Source of the DNA: Silene noctiflora
Taxonomy: Eukaryota; Streptophyta; Magnoliopsida; Caryophyllales; Caryophyllaceae
Assembly (NCBI GenBank): GCA_009801015.1
Contig: VHZZ01000206.1
Coordinates: 53,097 to 80,577, forward strand
Direction: 5' to 3'
DNA length: 27,481 bases
Below the pieces are notes generated by a model. The model did no database searches. It was not told the DNA's origin and saw only the letters and a program-made list of their open reading frames with translations. Position 1 is the first letter of the stretch, and every line of letters starts with the position of its first letter. The position numbers were made by a program, and so were the translations under genes. Below, piece by piece: positions 22,943 to 27,481 of the stretch.

Positions 22943-23620
22943 TGTAACACCCCGGCCTGACATAGACCGAAAGCATTATTCATGGTAGCTCGTTAGGATG
23001 TGTAGCTGGCCCACTGATTAATGCGGGTCCTTTGACCTTCCCAAAATGTCACTTATCAAAAGATTACTTCTTAACAAGTACACTTAATTATGGAGTTCTT
23101 ATCATGAACTTTTAGAAAAAAAAAAGAGCACTTTGTTGATATGAGTAGTACTTTCAATCCCTTTAAGCACTTGTTATTTACATGAAGTATTACACACCCC
23201 ACTTGAAGAACGCAGTGTCCTCATTGCGCCTGACAGCATAATCGTTAACCCAAATTCTCCCCTATAAGGCCACAATCCTCCCCCGCTAGGTGCAAACCAC
23301 ACAGTCGCAAAGTTTAATCTGATACCCTTTGTAATACCCCAGTTTAATGTGGACAGAAATCGATCTACTCACGGTAGCTCATCTGGCTATGTACTTGGCT
23401 CTCGGATCAACATGAGTCCTTTTCAGTGCATTTTTGTCTCACTCATGCGCATCCCGAGACTTTCCTAGGAGGCCATTCGCCCTAAGATTACTCCCTAGCG
23501 AACGTTTATTTGAGGAGTTCTTATCACGGCCTTTGAGAAAAGAAAGTATACTTTATTAATATGAATAGTATTTTTAATCTATTTAAGCACTAGCCATTTA
23601 AGCTTGAATAGACCTCTTTA
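22943..23620. repeat. Two diverged units beginning TGTAAYACCCC, 387 bp apart
   Basis: Unit 1 starts at 22943 (TGTAACACCCC) and unit 2 at 23330 (TGTAATACCCC). Matching landmarks follow in order: GGTAGCTCRT, a GGYCC/GAGTCC segment, GGAGTTCTTATCA, TTTGAGAAAA/TTTTAGAAAA, TTGATATGARTAGTA and TTTAAGCACT. The end of unit 1 (TCTGATACCCTTTGTAATACCCC, quoted in part: TCTGATACCCTTTG) resembles a repeat often seen in plant genomes where such a phrase precedes a new TGTAAC unit. Likely LTR- or TRIM-derived; no internal gene. Confidence 0.6.
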
Positions 23621-24508
23621 ATGGAGTACCCCATCTAAATAACGTATTCAGTTAGATTGGAGTATTATAAATGTGGGTAAGGGTATAAGTTTAATGGTCT
23701 AGTGGGTGGTGAAACCGGTATAAAGATCAAACTTTGTATTTGCTATTGATATACGATGTGTTGGCTCGGAGTGGATTTTGCTTGGTACACTAAACACCCA
23801 CTTATCTGTTAATTATTTAAATAATTGACATCATTAATAATATGTTAATGAGTTTTTTTATTATTACTCTATACTTTCGAAATTTATAGCAATTAAAAAA
23901 GATTTTGCTTAAAAAGAATCTTTATGATTTTCAAAACTTGTACTAGGGGATAATGAAGCATGTACGAGTATAAATTTTGTTTAATGAATACGGATATGGG
24001 TACGGAAAATTCACATCCACTATGCCCCGCCCCAATAGCATCTCTAAGTATATTGTATGTGGGAATATGTCATGAAACAAACTTTCTATAATAAATTCTT
24101 TTTCAATATTTGTATAGGTCCCTCTCTTTTCCCTACAAAATTCAATGATTTTTTCCCTCCCATAACCAGTGACCCCATCCATATAAGTAAGCAAGTCGGA
24201 ACAAATTTGTCTGGGAGTCATGTGGTTAGAGATACCTTCCCCAACTTCGTATTCAAAATTTGGTGCATTATGAACTACTCTGAATAATCTCACATTTTGT
24301 ACGAGGACATTTTATAGTAAAACTGTTATGAAGATAGTTGTAACTTAAAACCGTTTGTTTTATCAGAAGATTATGCTTTTGACCATCACATGCTTGTGAC
24401 CTCTTAGAACCTCTCTCCCATTTGTGTAATCACTTGCTCTCCCACTCGCACCTTGTGAGAAGTCACAAGCTTGTGATAAAAAGTGTCCGTCAGAAATGAG
24501 AATTTATG
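23621..24508. other. Non-coding stretch before the LINE
   Basis: It is AT-rich, with an open minus-strand frame at 23943-24293 (116 codons) and a plus-strand shadow. Neither has a recognisable domain. The segment 23990-24035 (ATACGGATATGGGTACGG, then GCCCCGCCCC) resembles diverged repeat sequence rather than a gene. Just left of the LINE poly(A) there is a small inverted arrangement of CACAAGC/GCTTGTGA motifs (24390-24480). Confidence 0.4.
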
Positions 24509-24551
24509 TTTTTTTTTTTTTGACAACCGTAAAGGAAAAACCTAACACAAA

Positions 24552-24945
24552 CTACTCATGCCGCAAGACGTTTTGTGCCACGTCATGCGCCAAACCATTA
24601 AGCGACCTATGTATAAAAGAAACACATAAACAATGAAAATCGAGTAAGAGTTGTTTAATGTCTTTCAATATTCTAGTAATGAGATGACGTTCCTCTTCCA
24701 TGCCTGCCAATTGGTTGATAGCTTGTAGGCAGTCAGATGAAATCTCCATGTGGCGGAAACCTGTGCTCCGTATCCAATCAATAGTCGCCCGAATCCCCAT
24801 AGCCTCGGCTTGTAAGGGCGCTTCCGCACGTACTTTGAGACCAAATGATGAAATGGCAGACCTCGTATTATCGAGGACAACCCAGCCAACCGCACTGTCA
24901 TACCAACTCTTCCAAGCTGCATCCACATAAACTTGTATGCTTCAC
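24552..24945 (-). pseudogene. LINE C-terminal RNase H (RVT_3) fragment
   Basis: The open frame 24926-24552 starts within VYVDAAWKS and shows the usual plant RNase H-like pattern: first Asp in DAAW, Glu in PLQAEAMGIRAT, Asp in ISSDCLQA, and the C-terminal HRSLNGLAHDVAQ. All three core acidic positions appear to be kept. A stop codon and frame shift just upstream separate it from the zf-RVT frame. Confidence 0.85.
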
Positions 24946-25073
24946 AAGTAGCCTGTTCATCAACTATAAAGAACGACTGCCCATCCTTCACACCACTTTT
25001 ATCTAACATATCAGAAGTCATATCAGCAGTCAAATCAGTAGTAGGATAGGCGCTCCCGTCCTTCTTACCTTTT

Positions 25074-26255
25074 TCAAGGGCCATCATAGCCGTTCGCGTT
25101 GCTCCCTTCCAGAAACCAAAGAACGAAAAAGGATGAAAATGCTCCCTCCCTAAACACTTTAGTGTTACGGGTCCCCCATAAACACCATAATATAGCTATA
25201 AAACTCACCACTCGTCGATCCGCATCATCTAAGTTGCCTAAAAGAAATAGCCAATCCATAATCCAATCCTCAAGCTCCAAATGACTCCCCTGTTCAGCTC
25301 GGATTCCTAACTTGGACGCAACCCAGACCTTTCTAGCAATGATACAGTCACGAAACATGTGCTCCATCATTTCAACCATAGATCCATCATGTGAAAAAAG
25401 GTGACAGGCATTGTTGTCAGAATCGCGATTCGATCCAACGATTCTACGATTTTACGATCCGAAAATGCTTGATCGATCCTAGATCCTACGATTCTATCAG
25501 GGTTGTAAAATCTTACGGCCCTATTAATTTGAAAATTTCTAGAGATGAGATCATAACACGATCCTACGATTTTACGATCCTAGATCCGATTCCATAATAA
25601 AAATATTAATATATATTATTANATAATGAAACCGTAAAACCAAAATTTCGTGTAAGTTGTAGAAACATGTTCATATAATGATACTAAAACCATTAATTAC
25701 CAATATTTTATGAATAAATATTAATCAATAAGTGTTTTGATCTTCAATTATATGTTTTTACCAAATAAAAAAAATTATATTTAGTAAGTTTGTAGTTGCG
25801 ATTATACGATCCGATTCTACCGATTCGATCCTACCCTCCCCATCGATCCAAAGTAGAATCCCGATCCTAACAACATTGGTGACAGGACGCATCAACCACC
25901 ATACTTCGTTTAAGGAAGTTACTCCCCACCGATAGGAATCAGTCAAGATTCCCCACACTAAGATCTTCCACACCTGTGGTCCAGGTAGCCTCCAAAGTTT
26001 CTTTTTACAAAAATTCCGAATCCTTACATTTATCCTAGTACGATCCTTCTCTGTGCATTTACGCTCCATGAATTATGAAAAAGCCACTCTATAACCCGTC
26101 TTGACAGAGTACGTACCACTATTAGACAGTGTCCAGAAGACTTTGTCTTGTATTTGCGTAAAGCACAGAGGAATCGCTAAGATTTTTTCTGCATCTTCCT
26201 CGATAAAATACTCAATACATAACAGGGTTTCCTTAGGTTCCAGTCGGGATCCCAA
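25074..26255 (-). pseudogene. LINE zf-RVT region, split by a MITE
   Basis: Visible runs are ILAIPLCFTQIQDKVFW and GTYSVKTGYRVAF (26255-26073), KKLWRLPGPQVWKILVW (about 26010-25960), and after the MITE MMEHMFRDCIIARKVWVASK (25379-25074). If the 469-bp MITE and one copy of its 9-bp duplication are left out, the frame runs through the zinc-binding part (VVDASCHLFSHDG). The second Cys of the usual CxxC is Phe here, another sign of decay. Confidence 0.8.
25409..25877. mobile_element. MITE inserted in the LINE, 9-bp target duplication
   Basis: The perfect 9-bp GGTGACAGG flanks it (25400-25408 and 25878-25886). Its ends are imperfect inverted repeats: left ATTGTTGTCAGAATCGCGAT, right (complement) AATGTTGTTAGGATCGGGAT, about 18 of 22 matching. 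The interior repeats ACGATCC and CTACGATT. There is no ORF of its own and an N at 25622. A 9-bp duplication fits the Mutator superfamily. It is 469 bp long. Confidence 0.82.
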
Positions 26256-26270
26256 AACCCAACCGGTGTC

Positions 26271-26865
26271 TCACACACTCAGTTGTGGATTTACCCCTGG
26301 CTTCCATCCTACATAACGAGACAAGAGATCATAACCATGGAGGATATTACGTGCCCCCCACGATAGGTTAGACCGCTTCGGGATAGGTAAAGAGCCCTGT
26401 AATGTCCTCACCCCAAATAACTTGGCACAAAAGACCTTACAGAAATAAGAATTTTCACCCGAGACCAGGTGGCACACATGCTTAGCTAGCAAAGTCTTAT
26501 TTAAGCAGCCAATATTACGCATTCCCAGACCCCCTTCACTTTTAGGTAGACTTAGAAAATTTCTACTACACCAATGAGTCGTACTCGCCACTTTGCACCC
26601 CGCCCACCAAAAATGCGACAAAATAGAGTTAACCTTATTTGTCACACTTACCGGTAATTTAAATACCGATAGAAAGTAATTAGAAATGTTGGACAGAACC
26701 GAGGATATAAGTGTAAGACGTCCCGTAGATGAGAGAAAGATCCCATTCCAAGAAGTGATATGACGGGTAACATTATCAATTAGGCCCTTAAAAATCTCCT
26801 TCTTTTACCCATGTAGTTTAGTTGGTAGGCCTAAATATTTCCCAACTCCATTATTATGTTGTATG
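26271..26865 (-). pseudogene. LINE RT thumb/connection fragment
   Basis: It continues from the RT after a frame break. Recognisable runs are KYLGLPT, HITSWNGIFLSSTGRLTLIS, the open frame 26645-26271 with ILSHFWWAG, then LPKSEGGLGMRN and LLAKHVCHL. The family's usual continuation across GGGTAAAAG is interrupted by TAA at 26807-26805. Confidence 0.8.
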
Positions 26866-27375
26866 TTAAAAAACCTTTAGACACTGTTTTGTTTTCCTCA
26901 AGGTAGTATTCGGGCTAAAAAGAATAACTGACTTGTCGTCATTTATTTTATGACCCGAAGCCCTGCAATATCTATCTAAAATACCCTTTAAATGCCTCAC
27001 AGAATTGCCCGTGTCCTGTAAGAAGAACACCGCATCATCCGCAAAGAATAAATGAGTCATAGGCGGAATACCCCTGCAAAGTTGAATACCCCTTAAAGAA
27101 CCATCACGCTGAGCATTAGCTATATTTTGCGACAAGACCTCCATGCAGAGAATAAAGAGGTAAGGTGACAGTGGATCGCCTTGCCGTAAACCACACATCG
27201 GTTTAAATTGCTGCAATGGTACCCCATTTACCAATATATCATACGATACAGAGGAAACACAATTTATAATAAGCCAGACACCATACGCGGGGAATCTCTT
27301 TCTAATAAGCACCAATTCCAGAAACTCTCATCGCACACGATCATATGCCTTGCTCATATCTGCTTTAAAAGCAAA
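26866..27375 (-). pseudogene. LINE reverse transcriptase fragment
   Basis: Motif A is seen as FKADMSKAYDRV, followed by the TGA at 27330-27328. The open frame 27315-26866 (149 codons) then contains CGLRQGDPLSPYLF (motif B) and FADDA (the catalytic YxDD-type motif, FADD at 27045-27034), then HKINDDKSV. The FADD form is normal for plant L1-type RTs. An N at 27406 lies in the less clear part upstream. Confidence 0.9.
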
Positions 27376-27481
27376 ACTACCACATTTTGTTGCACCCAGT
27401 ATGCCNTGAGATTATGCCTCGAGTCTTGCTAGAGAGAGATCCCCAAAATTACAGCTAATTTTTAGAGGTTTTGTGTGATGT

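Larger units (their letters stand above)
24509..27481 (-). mobile_element. Degenerate L1-type LINE with RNase H, truncated by the window
   Basis: The minus strand carries, in order from the window edge: reverse transcriptase motifs, the RT thumb/connection, a zf-RVT region and an RNase H domain. A 13-nt poly(A) tract follows at 24521-24509, the LINE 3' end. The coding frame is broken by TGA at 27330-27328 (where Trp is usual after YDRVR), TAA at 26807-26805, several frameshifts and a MITE at 25409-25877. The order RT, zf-RVT, RNase H is typical of RNase H-bearing plant L1 elements. The 5' ORF and endonuclease are outside the window. The element cannot be active as it stands. Confidence 0.9.

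Noticed and set aside
23943-24293. Minus-strand ORF of 116 codons
   Set aside because: No recognisable domain; the 3' part reads like diverged repeat sequence (PYPYPY), and no splice or promoter signal supports it.

Overview
This is nuclear DNA from a flowering plant, most likely a eudicot. The genes have many GT-AG introns and 5'-UTR introns. The two recognisable proteins are plant-like, the intergenic DNA is AT-rich, and the rest is a mosaic of plant-type transposons (LTR elements, MITEs, an L1-type LINE). Four isolated N calls mark it as draft sequence. The species cannot be fixed from the sequence.

Left part (1-5400). The window opens inside the 3' end of an LTR (1-209). It abuts a broken minus-strand gene (about 210-1369) whose product resembles the N-terminal domain of plant proteins linked to ULP1 proteases or 'plant mobile domains'. 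A nonsense codon and a 16-bp duplication break it. Next come a 914-bp element with long terminal inverted repeats and an 8-bp target duplication (2459-3372), and a complete solo LTR with a perfect 5-bp target duplication (3557-5052).

Central part (6392-22260). Three intact genes lie on the minus strand. They are ribosomal protein eL31 (2 coding exons, 120 aa), the spliceosomal RED/SMU2 protein (11 coding exons, about 563 aa), and an unnamed 749-aa glutamate-rich repeat protein (2 coding exons). eL31 acts in the 60S ribosomal subunit and RED/SMU2 in pre-mRNA splicing. They are not a functional cluster. However, the 5'-UTR introns of eL31 and SMU2 are clearly homologous to each other, which is the most unusual observation here. 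Two neighbouring hAT-like elements full of GACCCGA-type repeats lie between SMU2 and the acidic-protein gene.

Right part (22943-27481). A pair of diverged repeats starting TGTAAYACCCC comes first, then a degenerate minus-strand LINE (poly(A) end at 24509, RNase H, zinc-binding region, reverse transcriptase) that runs off the window. A 469-bp MITE with a perfect 9-bp target duplication has inserted into the LINE. No CRISPR array, tRNA, rRNA or organised gene cluster was seen. Apart from the intron homology, I see no convincing new biological system.
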